This document shows, piece by piece, positions 1 to 8,511 of a stretch of 64,000 nucleotides of DNA (positions are counted from its first letter, which is position 1; every line of letters starts with the position of its first letter). The position numbers and the translations under genes were made by a program. Source of the DNA: Variovorax davisae (GTDB lineage: Bacteria; Pseudomonadota; Gammaproteobacteria; Burkholderiales; Burkholderiaceae_C); contig NZ_JASZYS010000004.1 of NCBI RefSeq assembly GCF_030316845.1, positions 310,001-374,000 on the forward strand. Reading direction: 5' to 3'. A model generated the notes under the pieces. The model did no database searches. It was not told the DNA's origin and saw only the letters and a program-made list of their open reading frames with translations.

Positions 1-3000
1 GCCCGCGAGATGGCAGCAGTTGAGGAACACCAGCTGCGGCACCACCCGCATCGCTTCGATCTCGTTCGCGCCCAGGTAGGTGTCGGTGCCCGACAGCACG
101 ACGCCGCCGTTCGGACCGAAGGCGCCGTGCCCGGCCACGTGCACGGCCCGGTAGGGGCGGTCGAAGAGGGCATTCACGACCGTCTGGGCGTTCGGCTGGT
201 CGAGCGCCACCACGGCGCTGGTCGTTCCGGCGGCGGCTGCGGAACGCAACAGGTTGGCCACCGCGGTGGCCTCGCGGCGGGCGCCCTCGAGGCTGGGGTA
301 GGTGTCGGGATCGCATTGCGGCTCGCCCACGACCAGGATGGCGGCCTCGGGCGTGGCGTCGCGCGGCTTGGCGCGGAAGTCGTCCAGCCGCAGCTTGCGC
401 AGCAGCTTGGTGCGGATCGCCCAGGGCCGCTGGTCGTCCGAGCTCGGGTCGGGGTTGGTGTTGAGCAGCTCCCAGGGGATGGCGGCGGTCTTCGGTTCGA
501 GCTCGATCACCATCTCGCTCTTGCCGCCGAGGAAGGGCTCCATCTCGACCGGCACCAGCAGGTTGAACAAGGTGCGGCCGATCGATGGATCCCGGTTGCC
601 GTCGTTCGAGGCCTTGGCCACCATGTCGCGCAGCAGGTTGCCCTGGGCGCGCTGGGCCCGGACTTCGGTGCGCGCCCGCTGGGTGTCGAGGGTGTAGGCG
701 ATCACCGGGTTGGCGGCGTCGCCGGCCTGGGGCGCCTGCAGCGCGCTGATGAGGTCGTAGCTGGCGCCGCGATAGCCCGAGTCGACCATCCGCGTCATGG
801 CGCCGGCGCCGGACTCGACGTGGCCGACGACCTTCAGCCGGTCGGGCGTCGCGGTCTGCTGCACGTGCAGGGCGCGCCACGCATCGCCGGCCCGATCGAG
901 AAAGAGCTCGACCACGACCAGCCGGCTGAGCTGCGGCCAGCCGCTCTTCTCCAGCCGCTGCCGGGCCTCGACCGCGCCCAGCGCCACCGCGATCGCGGCC
1001 CCGCCGGTCGTGATGCCCGTGCCGCCGCTGCCGATCAAGGTCGCCGCCAGCTCGAAGTCGGCCGGCGCGCCACCCGGGTGCTCCGACAGGCGCTGGGCGT
1101 AGGCCAGCACCGCCTGGCGCACCGTGAACACCAGGTCCTTCGCCAGCAGCTTGCCCTCGGGCCCCAGCCCGCAGACGATCGCCGCCGCCGGGCTGGCCAT
1201 GCGCTTCGGGTTCTCGGGGTCGCCGCGCCAGTTGCCGAAGATCTGGTGCGAGCCGACCGCGTCCGGATACAGGCCGGCATCGAGGCCCCGGCTCATGCCC
1301 TTGCCGACCAGCCGGTCGATCACGGCCTCGGCGCCGGTCAGCCGCATCGCGCTGTAGTGGCCGACCAGGATCGCGGGCTGGACGAAGCGGATGTCGGCAT
1401 TGAGCACCTGCACTTCGAGCGCCGTGGTGGGCGGCGGCCGCTGGCCGGCGGCCGACAAGACGCCGAAGACATCGGCATCGGACGACGGCGGCTGCGAGCC
1501 GAACAGGCCGCGCGACGGCCGGCTGCGCACCACCGCGGCCAGCGGGGCCGCGACAGCGCCGCGGCTTGGCGCGGCGAAGGCCTCGAGCTGGGTGGTCTTG
1601 CCGGTGGTCAGCAGCTCGATGTAGGCGGCCCAGGCCTGCGGCACGGCGGGCAGCTTGCCGTGCTCGGCATCGAGCTTCCAGGTGGGCACGCCCAGCTGCA
1701 TGGCGCTGTCGTAGGTCACGCGGCCGTCGCCGGCGTCGGCCGAGCCCGTGTAGTCGAGGCCGGCGCCGCCGTCCAGCGCGTAGCCCGTGGGCGTGAAGGG
1801 CGCCCGGCCCACTACCAGCACGATCTTCGACTTGGTGTCGCCGAGCAAGTCCACCTGGTCGTCGAGCTTGCGGCGCAGGCGGGTCGCGGCATCGAGCACC
1901 TGCTGCGGCGGCGCGCTCCAGTCGTACACGGCTTTCTGCGCATCGAGCTGGTGCCAGGTGCTGCGGGCCATGAGGGCGTCCTTGTCGGCCTTGACCAGCG
2001 CCGCCCATTTGTCGGCGGCGCCCAGGCCCCAGGCCGGGTCGAGCAGTCCGGCCTGCATCTCGAGCAGGCCCGGCATGCCGGCCATCATCTTGCGGGCTTC
2101 GCCGTTGTGCAGCAGCGAGCCGAAGGCGACCAGCGCATTGCCGAAGTTGTCGTCGCCCGAGAGGATCTGCATCGGCGCCCACGAACCCCCGTTGGGCACG
2201 CCCAGCATCAGCAGGCGGGCGTCGGCATGCGCCATCAGGCGGTTCCAGGTCTTGGGCGACACGATCTGCATCGTGCGCGCCACCAGGCCGCCCATCGAAT
2301 GCGCGACGATGCGCACCGGCTGCCCGCTGGCCGCGCGGGCATCGAGCTGGGCGTCGACCGCGGCCGCCAGCCGCTTCGCCTCGTCCTCGATGGGGCGCCG
2401 CCAGTCGAAGGCGAAGGGGAACACGGCATGGGTCTCGGCGAGGCGATCGATCAGGCCTTCGTAGGTGCCCTTGATGGGGCCGTCGGGCTGGACGTTGTCG
2501 GCGGTCGCCGGGTCCCAGCGCAGCTTGAGCAAGCCGTTGAGGAACGCAAAACCCAGCCAGACCCGCCGGTCGCCGACCTTGAGGTTCGAGCCGAGGATGC
2601 CCGGCAGCACGAACACCGCCGGGCGCGTGGGGTCGTTGGCCGGCACGCCGCCCCGCAAGCCCTCGGCGCTCTCGCCGCGCCACGACAGCGGGCCGATGGC
2701 GGCGAAGGCTTGCGGCGCGTCCTCCAGCAGCGCGCCGACGATGCCCTCGACGGTGCTCGGGTTGGCGAAGTAGTTGAAGTGGTTGACCTTGGCGCCGCGG
2801 TCGAGCAGGAAGCTGGCGCTGCCTGCCGTCGCGGCCGAGCCGGCGGCCCGCGGCACGCCGCCGTACATCGAGCCGGTCTGCACCACCAGGTCGTTGTCGG
2901 CCCAGTAGAACGCGTCGGCCATCAGGGTCTTGACCCACGAGCCGATCGAGTCGCCCTGCATGTCGCCGGCCACCACGCGCAGGTCGCCGGGAATCTGGAC

Positions 3001-4212
3001 CTTGCCCATGTCGAGCCACTTGACGAGTGCGCTCTCGGGCATCATGGCCTCGATGCCGGGCAGCTGCGCCGGATCGGCGCGCCGGCGCGCCACCTCGTGC
3101 AGGAAGTCGACCAGCTCCGGCGCGACCGGCACGCCCGCCAGTTTCAGCCCCCACTGCAGCACCGACAGATAGGCGTCGAGCCGGCCGGAGGCCAGCGTGG
3201 TGCCGCGGGCCGGGCAGGCCACGCGCACCATGCGCTCGACGCGCAGGCCCTTGACTTGCGCCTCGGTCACCAGCGCCTTCAGGTCCTGTCGCTGATCGCC
3301 GTAGGCGTCGGCGGCGAACAGCGCCAGTTCGTCGTCGTCCAGCACGGCGCCGCCGCAGGCGCGCGCGAGCACCTCGGCCACCAGCCCGCCGCGCGAATGC
3401 GTCAGCAGGTGCAGCCGCGCGCCCGCGGGCAGCGCGCGCACCAGCGCCAGCGCGTTGCCGATCGGGCTCTTGCCCACCGTGGGGTGGTCGAGCGCATAGA
3501 CGCGCTGCTTGTAGCGCTCGAACAGCGCGCGCACCTTGTCCGGCTGCAGCCACAGCTTGCCGAAGGTGCTGACCGTGTCGACGAAGGTGCCGTGCACCAG
3601 CACCAGCAACGGGCCGCCGTCTTCGGCCGGCGCCACGGCGGCGGCGCGGATCGCGCCCTTCATGAAGGCTTCGGGCTGCCAGTCGGGTGGCAGCTTGTAG
3701 ACGCCCTCGACCACCGCGCCATCGATCTTCTTCGTGACCAGCGAGGCCACCAGCGTCGCCGCCTCGGCCTGGAAGCCGGTGAGCACCTTGAAGGCCGAGA
3801 GCGCGACCTCGCCCATCCAGCCGCGTGTCGTGCCGCGGCTGGCGGCGGCTTCGAGGCCGGGCCAGCCCAGCTGCGCCTTGACGACCAGTGCGCCCGCATC
3901 GGTGGTCTCGACCGCGCCGCGGGTGCCGGCGGGCGCCTGCGCGCTCAGCAGGTCGGCCGCGCTCTGGGGGCTCAGCACCAGCGTCGGGCCGTTGATGACG
4001 GTGAGCTCGACCACGTCCTCGCCGTCGCGTGCGACCACGCTGGCCATGTCGTCCTCGCCGCGCGTGGCGCCGGTGCCGGGTGCGGGCGTGGGCGCCACCG
4101 GCACCGCACCGCGAGAGGTGGTCGACGCCGCCCGGTCGGTCGCCATGCCCGAGTCGGCCCTCAGCAAGCGATTGGGAACGACGAAGGTGATGTTCCTGAC
4201 AGCATCGGCCAA
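1..4212 (-). CDS. Double alpha/beta-hydrolase plus CHAT protease fusion (partial)
   Basis: Minus-strand gene, cut by the window edge after 1404 codons. The start is a TTG at 4212, with AAGGAG six bases upstream; no better start is in frame. An N-terminal region of about 190 residues is followed by a first alpha/beta-hydrolase (LVLVHGTF strand, nucleophile elbow HSRGG with Ser273). A second lipase-like hydrolase resembles the lecithin:cholesterol acyltransferase type (FVLPGILGSN, elbow HSMGG with Ser639). The C-terminus is a CHAT caspase-like domain with the His of HVAGHG (about 1362) and the Cys of LNCCH (about 1400). CHAT proteins are cysteine proteases, often switched on by partner ATPases. 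It is divergent from the TIR/ATPase/TPR operon at 4449, so a joint signalling or defence role is inferred. The domain calls are firm; the function is not. Confidence 0.85.
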   Translation of the reverse strand, partial: MADAVRNITFVVPNRLLRADSGMATDRAASTTSRGAVPVAPTPAPGTGATRGEDDMASVVARDGEDVVELTVINGPTLVLSPQSAADLLSAQAPAGTRGAVETTDAGALVVKAQLGWPGLEAAASRGTTRGWMGEVALSAFKVLTGFQAEAATLVASLVTKKIDGAVVEGVYKLPPDWQPEAFMKGAIRAAAVAPAEDGGPLLVLVHGTFVDTVSTFGKLWLQPDKVRALFERYKQRVYALDHPTVGKSPIGNALALVRALPAGARLHLLTHSRGGLVAEVLARACGGAVLDDDELALFAADAYGDQRQDLKALVTEAQVKGLRVERMVRVACPARGTTLASGRLDAYLSVLQWGLKLAGVPVAPELVDFLHEVARRRADPAQLPGIEAMMPESALVKWLDMGKVQIPGDLRVVAGDMQGDSIGSWVKTLMADAFYWADNDLVVQTGSMYGGVPRAAGSAATAGSASFLLDRGAKVNHFNYFANPSTVEGIVGALLEDAPQAFAAIGPLSWRGESAEGLRGGVPANDPTRPAVFVLPGILGSNLKVGDRRVWLGFAFLNGLLKLRWDPATADNVQPDGPIKGTYEGLIDRLAETHAVFPFAFDWRRPIEDEAKRLAAAVDAQLDARAASGQPVRIVAHSMGGLVARTMQIVSPKTWNRLMAHADARLLMLGVPNGGSWAPMQILSGDDNFGNALVAFGSLLHNGEARKMMAGMPGLLEMQAGLLDPAWGLGAADKWAALVKADKDALMARSTWHQLDAQKAVYDWSAPPQQVLDAATRLRRKLDDQVDLLGDTKSKIVLVVGRAPFTPTGYALDGGAGLDYTGSADAGDGRVTYDSAMQLGVPTWKLDAEHGKLPAVPQAWAAYIELLTTGKTTQLEAFAAPSRGAVAAPLAAVVRSRPSRGLFGSQPPSSDADVFGVLSAAGQRPPPTTALEVQVLNADIRFVQPAILVGHYSAMRLTGAEAVIDRLVGKGMSRGLDAGLYPDAVGSHQIFGNWRGDPENPKRMASPAAAIVCGLGPEGKLLAKDLVFTVRQAVLAYAQRLSEHPGGAPADFELAATLIGSGGTGITTGGAAIAVALGAVEARQRLEKSGWPQLSRLVVVELFLDRAGDAWRALHVQQTATPDRLKVVGHVESGAGAMTRMVDSGYRGASYDLISALQAPQAGDAANPVIAYTLDTQRARTEVRAQRAQGNLLRDMVAKASNDGNRDPSIGRTLFNLLVPVEMEPFLGGKSEMVIELEPKTAAIPWELLNTNPDPSSDDQRPWAIRTKLLRKLRLDDFRAKPRDATPEAAILVVGEPQCDPDTYPSLEGARREATAVANLLRSAAAAGTTSAVVALDQPNAQTVVNALFDRPYRAVHVAGHGAFGPNGGVVLSGTDTYLGANEIEAMRVVPQLVFLNCCHLAG

Positions 4213-4448
4213 TGAAGACTCCTTGCGGACATCCAGCGCAATGATCGGCGGGTGGGCGAAGCAGTATGTCCACGAAGCGCGCCGGCCGCAATTATCTCGG
4301 GCGCTCTATGTCTTGCGTTGCGACTCGATGCCAGGCCATCCACAAGCCGGATGACGTCCGCAGAGGACGGGGTGATTGCGGGCTTGCTTTTTCGCACGTC
4401 GGGGAGTTTGATAAGCGCACCGTCCGCTTGACCTCTTGAAAGTCGATC

Positions 4449-5249
4449 ATGACCAACGTCGAAGCAACCCTGGGCCCAGCGTTTCTAGGAGACAAGGCTA
4501 CCGTGCTGCTCGGCGAGCAAACGGTGCGGTCGCTGTTCGTCAACATCTATCGTGTCTACCGCCATCACTTCGGCGTGATCTTCTGGTGTTGTGTGCTGCC
4601 CCTGATTCCGGCCGTGGCTCTCGTGCACGCCGCCCAAGGCGGATCGATCGGCTGGATGCTCGCGTCGAACGTGCCGTACTTCGTCGCACTGTTCATTGTC
4701 ACGGCGGCGCTCACCATCGCGCTCTCCGACATATGCCTTGGCAATCGTGCCTCGGTGCGGTGCAGCTATGGGCGAATCTTCCAGAACTCGCGTTGGCTGC
4801 AGGTGATCGCGATGGCGCTGGTGGTGACTGTCGGCGTCTACCTGGGCTTCCTATTGCTCGTTGTCCCGGGCATGTGGTTTGCTGGACGTTCCCTCTTCAC
4901 CTCCACGGTCATCGTGCTGGAAGGGCGTCGCGGTGGGGCGGCCGTTCGACGCAGCATGGAGCTCACCAAGGGGCAGTACTGGAGGATCTTCGGCCTGCTC
5001 TTTCTCCCGGTGTTGGCGGCGCAGGTGCTGACAGTGCTGTTGGTGGCCGTCGTGGCACTTGCCGCTCCCACGCTGCTCGAGACCTCCAGCCTGCTCGTGT
5101 TTCGCTTGTTCTCCTTTTTCGTTTCCGTCCTGTCGACGGGGGTTTTCCTGCCGATCATCAGCCTGACGACGGTGCTTCTCTACTACGACCAACGATTCCG
5201 GCGCGAGGCCTATGACGCGCAGGCGCTGTCCGAAGACCTCATGCGATGA
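4449..5249 (+). CDS. Multi-pass membrane protein, GlpQ_N/DUF975-like
   Basis: A 266-residue integral membrane protein with about six hydrophobic segments, for example residues 42-60, 75-95, 118-142, 175-205 and 210-235. It has a Gly/Pro-bearing loop (VVPGMWFAGR), a conserved-looking amphipathic SMELTKGQYWRIFG and a cytoplasmic tail ending in YYDQRFRREAYDAQALSED. That tail and the WRIF motif are typical of the membrane domain also found at the N-terminus of some glycerophosphodiester phosphodiesterases. The stop overlaps the ATG of the TIR gene by 4 bp, so the two are translationally coupled. Its position as first gene of the TIR/ATPase/TPR operon suggests a membrane anchor or target for that complex. 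The family is recognised only loosely. Confidence 0.75.
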   Translation: MTNVEATLGPAFLGDKATVLLGEQTVRSLFVNIYRVYRHHFGVIFWCCVLPLIPAVALVHAAQGGSIGWMLASNVPYFVALFIVTAALTIALSDICLGNRASVRCSYGRIFQNSRWLQVIAMALVVTVGVYLGFLLLVVPGMWFAGRSLFTSTVIVLEGRRGGAAVRRSMELTKGQYWRIFGLLFLPVLAAQVLTVLLVAVVALAAPTLLETSSLLVFRLFSFFVSVLSTGVFLPIISLTTVLLYYDQRFRREAYDAQALSEDLMR

Positions 5250-5926
5250 CCCACGCCATATTCCTCAGCTACCGGCGCGTCGAGTCCGGGGGCTGGGCAG
5301 GCCGTCTCGAATCGGACCTGGCGACGACCTTCGGCGACGCGGCGCGCTTCATCGATCTGCATTCGATCGCCCCGGGCGCCGATTTCCGGGACGCTATCGA
5401 GCAGGGGCTTGTTGGCGCAGCCGCGGTGCTGGTTCTGATCGGACCGCGCTGGCTCGATCTCCGGAATGACCGCGGGGAGCGGCGCATCGATGGCACGGAA
5501 GACGTGGTCGCCGACGAAGTCGAGAAGGCGCTCGGCCTGGACGTTGCGGTGATCCCGGTCTTGTTGGGGGGCGCGGTGATGCCCGCTTCCTCGGACCTTC
5601 CGCCTCGGCTGAAGCCGCTGGCGCGGCGAAACGCCATCGAACTCAGCGACGCGCGCTGGCCCTACGACCTGGAGCGGCTCCTGGCCGCGCTGGAGACCGC
5701 CACGTCGTTGCGACGCCTTCCAGGTGCGGTCGGGTCGGGCGCGGTCAGTGTCGGTTCCGGGCTGCGAATGAGCGACGCCGAGGCCGGGAACGTCATCGGC
5801 GTGCGCGGCGCACTTCCACCCGGCGGTGTGGATGTACTGTCGGGTGCGGGGCTGAGCCGGGTGAAGCTGGGAGACATCGTCGGCGTCGAGATCGCGCCCC
5901 TTCGCCCGAAGGAGCCTCGGGAATGA
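5246..5926 (+). CDS. TIR-domain protein with C-terminal Gly-rich tail
   Basis: 226 residues. The TIR domain occupies about 1-150: the first strand and box 1 are IFLSYRR, the BB loop is FIDLHSIAPGADF, and the next strand is VLVLIGPRWLDL. A helix around DVVADEVEKAL carries Glu91, in the place of the catalytic Glu of NAD-cleaving TIRs. Residues 160-226 are a Gly/Val-rich tail with two similar short motifs, MSDAEAGNVIGVRG (175-188) and LSRVKLGDIVGVEI (203-216). Bacterial TIR domains commonly hydrolyse or cyclise NAD in anti-phage systems; NADase activity here is inferred. Both ends overlap the neighbouring genes by 4 bp (ATGA). It is probably the effector of the operon. Confidence 0.88.
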   Translation: MTHAIFLSYRRVESGGWAGRLESDLATTFGDAARFIDLHSIAPGADFRDAIEQGLVGAAAVLVLIGPRWLDLRNDRGERRIDGTEDVVADEVEKALGLDVAVIPVLLGGAVMPASSDLPPRLKPLARRNAIELSDARWPYDLERLLAALETATSLRRLPGAVGSGAVSVGSGLRMSDAEAGNVIGVRGALPPGGVDVLSGAGLSRVKLGDIVGVEIAPLRPKEPRE

Positions 5927-6846
5927 TGCAGGCGGCCGTCGCGCCGATGGACCGCCTGCGCGCGCGACGCCTTGCAGAGTTCGTCGACCGCTCGGCCGAG
6001 ATGTCCTCGTTCGTGGACGTGCTCGATACCGGCGAGCCTCCGATCATGGTGGTCTCGGCCGAGTCGGGCATGGGCAAGACTTCGCTGCTGATGCGCATGG
6101 TCCATGAAAGTTCGCTGCGCAGCCTGAGACGGGCCGAGATTGTATGGAGCGATACCAACGTCTATGACTACATGACCGTGATGCGCCGAATGCGGGACGA
6201 CCTCGGCGCGGAGCATTTCGGCGCATTCACCGATCTGGTGAACTACTACACCGATGCCAACTATCAGCCGCGACTCGACATCAACGTCAACCTTCAGGGA
6301 GGAACTATCGATGTGGCCAAGGCCGCGCAGATCAGCGGCAGCAGTGTCGGCGACATGGCCGGCGTCATCCTGCGCGACAACATGATCGTCTACCATCGAT
6401 CGGACATCGCGGTGCCGATCGAGGTCCGGCGCGAGCAGCTCACGGCGCGATTTCTCGAAGGCCTCGCCGGCTTGTCCAAGGATGAAACGATTGTCCTGTT
6501 TTTCGACGCCATCGAGAAGATGTCGGATCTCACCCATCAGTGGCTGTGGGACCAACTGCTGAAGCCGGTCGTTGCGGGCGCCTTGCCCGGTGTCAGGGCC
6601 GTGGTGCTGGGGCAGCGTCCTCTGCCCGCTGATCGCGATCTGGCCGCTTTCGTGAAGGGCGTGCGTCTGGAGCCACTGGGCCGCGATGACATCGACGCCT
6701 ACATCGCCAAGCGGGCCGACGGCATGGGGCTGAGCGATTCCACCCGCATGGAATTGGCGACGCTGCTCGCTGCCATGACCCGCGGCCGACCGACTGACGT
6801 GGCCTCCGCCGTCGATCTCTACCTTGCGAGCCGCGCCAAGGCATGA
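5923..6846 (+). CDS. P-loop (STAND/NACHT-like) ATPase
   Basis: 307 residues. A Walker A motif lies at 45-53 (SAESGMGKT), after a segment typical of STAND ATPases (FVDRSAEMSSFVDVL). A Walker B-like strand IVLFFDAIE sits around 190-198. Residues 115-155 form an unusual insertion containing ISGSSVGDMAGVIL (137-150), which resembles the repeated tail motif of the adjacent TIR protein. The C-terminus (PLGRDDIDAYIAKRA, then a small helical region with TRGRP) fits the winged-helix/lid part of STAND ATPases. It overlaps the TIR gene and the TPR gene by 4 bp each. The likely role is a nucleotide-dependent switch that relays recognition by the TPR partner to the TIR effector. The ATPase assignment is seen in sequence; the switch role is inferred. 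Confidence 0.85.
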   Translation: MMQAAVAPMDRLRARRLAEFVDRSAEMSSFVDVLDTGEPPIMVVSAESGMGKTSLLMRMVHESSLRSLRRAEIVWSDTNVYDYMTVMRRMRDDLGAEHFGAFTDLVNYYTDANYQPRLDINVNLQGGTIDVAKAAQISGSSVGDMAGVILRDNMIVYHRSDIAVPIEVRREQLTARFLEGLAGLSKDETIVLFFDAIEKMSDLTHQWLWDQLLKPVVAGALPGVRAVVLGQRPLPADRDLAAFVKGVRLEPLGRDDIDAYIAKRADGMGLSDSTRMELATLLAAMTRGRPTDVASAVDLYLASRAKA

Positions 6847-8369
6847 CCGACGACGCGATTTCCCTGGAGGCGTTTCGCAAGCTGCTCGAAACCTCCACTG
6901 CGTCGAACAGTGCTGACAGTCCGGTCATCCTGACCGACAGTCTCGTCGGGTCGAGAGCAGGTGCCGTCCTCAGGCGGTGCGCGGTGCCTCATGAATTCGA
7001 TCGCGCGCTGCTGCAACAGCTCGGCGAGTGCGATCAGGTCGAAGCGGAGGCACTCTATGCCCAGTTCGCCGAACTCTCCATCATCCAGATCAACGAAGGG
7101 GCTCTTTGCTTGCACGAGCGGTGGCGCCGGTTGCTGTGGAACTGGTGGCTCGACGCCGCGCAGCGCCATGAGTTCGCCGCCCTGAGCGAGAAGCTGGTTG
7201 GATGGTTCGCGGCGGCGGCCGAGCAAGGCGATCCGGCTGCGATCCGGCGCCGTGCCTTCCATCTCGTTGGATGTCGGCGGGAAGAAGGGCTGCGCGCTTT
7301 CGATACGCTGTTTCGCCAAGCGCGTCACGGCCGGCAGGTTTCGGAATGCAGTCTCCTCATCCGCATGGTCCACGAGTACGACCCGCTGCTGCAGCCGCGC
7401 GAACGCGCGAAGCTGCTGTATGACGAGGGAAAGCTCGCATCGGACATGCTGGACTGGGAGCGGTCGATCGCATTGCTGCATGCGGTGGCCGACGATGCAA
7501 GCGCCGACCCCGTGCTGCGGCTGGCAGCCGAGGTCCGCGTCGGCCACGCGTTGCACAAGGCAGGCCGGGTGAGCGAAGGCCTTACCGTCCTCGAGCGGGC
7601 CCGGGCAATGATCGCGGATCGGGTCGACGCCTCGCGCCTCATGTGGCGAGTGCTCTACGAGCTGGGCGAGACCTATCGCGACCAGGGGCGGAACGACGCC
7701 GCGGCCGCGACGCTGCTCGGTGCCCTCGAACGCGCCAGGAAGGAACCTGGCGAGGCCGATGTCGCTGGCATCCTGAACAGCCTGGGCACGGTGCAGCTCA
7801 AGATGCGCGATGTCGACATGGCCATCCACTCGTTTCAAACAAGCCTGAACCTGCTGGCACAGCACGGAGACGCCGTCCGCAGTGGCGCGGCGCTCAACAA
7901 TCTGGCGCTGGCGCAACTGGAGCGTTGCGACTGGTTCGCTGCCGAAGCCAGCTTGTCTGAAAGCCTGAAGTCCAAGCGAGCTGCGGGCGACGTACTGGGG
8001 CAGGCCACGGCGTTGCTGAACCTGAGCCGCGCCCAGGCCGCGCAGGATCGCGTCGACGACGCCATCAAGTCCGCCGAACGCGCCATCGACCTTTTCCAGT
8101 CCCTCAGCGATTTTCGTGGCCAGGCCAGGGCGCATCTGGCGGTGGCCCGGCTGTTCAGGCGCAGTGGGCGGTGGCCGGAATCGATGTCGCTGCTGCAGAT
8201 GTCGGTGGCCGAAGCGAGCGTGGCCAACGACGAGGCCACGGCCGCCGCCGCGCATGCCGAAATCGCCCGCAAGGAGTCGCCTCGCGGCATGCGGTGGTGG
8301 GTGTGGCTCCTGATCGCCTTGCTGCTGGCCTATTTCGTGGGGGTGATCATGTTCGTGGCCCTTGACTGA
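6843..8369 (+). CDS. TPR-repeat protein with C-terminal membrane anchor
   Basis: 508 residues. An N-terminal region of about 110 residues is winged-helix-like ([31 protein letters not shown]). A long alpha-helical solenoid follows, with TPR signatures such as [39 protein letters not shown] and [19 protein letters not shown]. The last 25 residues are a single hydrophobic helix ([20 protein letters not shown]) after a basic stretch, that is, a tail anchor with the TPRs in the cytoplasm. It is the last gene of the four-gene operon and overlaps the ATPase gene by 4 bp. In single-chain STAND proteins a sensor of this kind follows the ATPase, so this looks like a split NLR-type protein with separate effector, switch and sensor subunits. 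The ligand is unknown. Confidence 0.85.
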   Translation: MTDDAISLEAFRKLLETSTASNSADSPVILTDSLVGSRAGAVLRRCAVPHEFDRALLQQLGECDQVEAEALYAQFAELSIIQINEGALCLHERWRRLLWNWWLDAAQRHEFAALSEKLVGWFAAAAEQGDPAAIRRRAFHLVGCRREEGLRAFDTLFRQARHGRQVSECSLLIRMVHEYDPLLQPRERAKLLYDEGKLASDMLDWERSIALLHAVADDASADPVLRLAAEVRVGHALHKAGRVSEGLTVLERARAMIADRVDASRLMWRVLYELGETYRDQGRNDAAAATLLGALERARKEPGEADVAGILNSLGTVQLKMRDVDMAIHSFQTSLNLLAQHGDAVRSGAALNNLALAQLERCDWFAAEASLSESLKSKRAAGDVLGQATALLNLSRAQAAQDRVDDAIKSAERAIDLFQSLSDFRGQARAHLAVARLFRRSGRWPESMSLLQMSVAEASVANDEATAAAAHAEIARKESPRGMRWWVWLLIALLLAYFVGVIMFVALD

Positions 8370-8511
8370 ATTCCGGCGCCGGGGTGCCAGAACCTCGGCC
8401 ACTAACTCGGCGATCGAGCCTGCCCGGCACGAACAACTCGAAAACTGGACGCGTGACAGGCACACGCACCCGCATGCATACTGCGATCCCTTCGTCGTGG
8501 ACGGGCTCGGC

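Noticed and set aside
10..4215. Plus-strand open frame of about 1400 codons
   Set aside because: It is antisense to the CHAT/hydrolase gene in the same codon phase; its translation is low-complexity His/Arg/Gly/Ala without any fold, whereas the minus strand gives clear domains.
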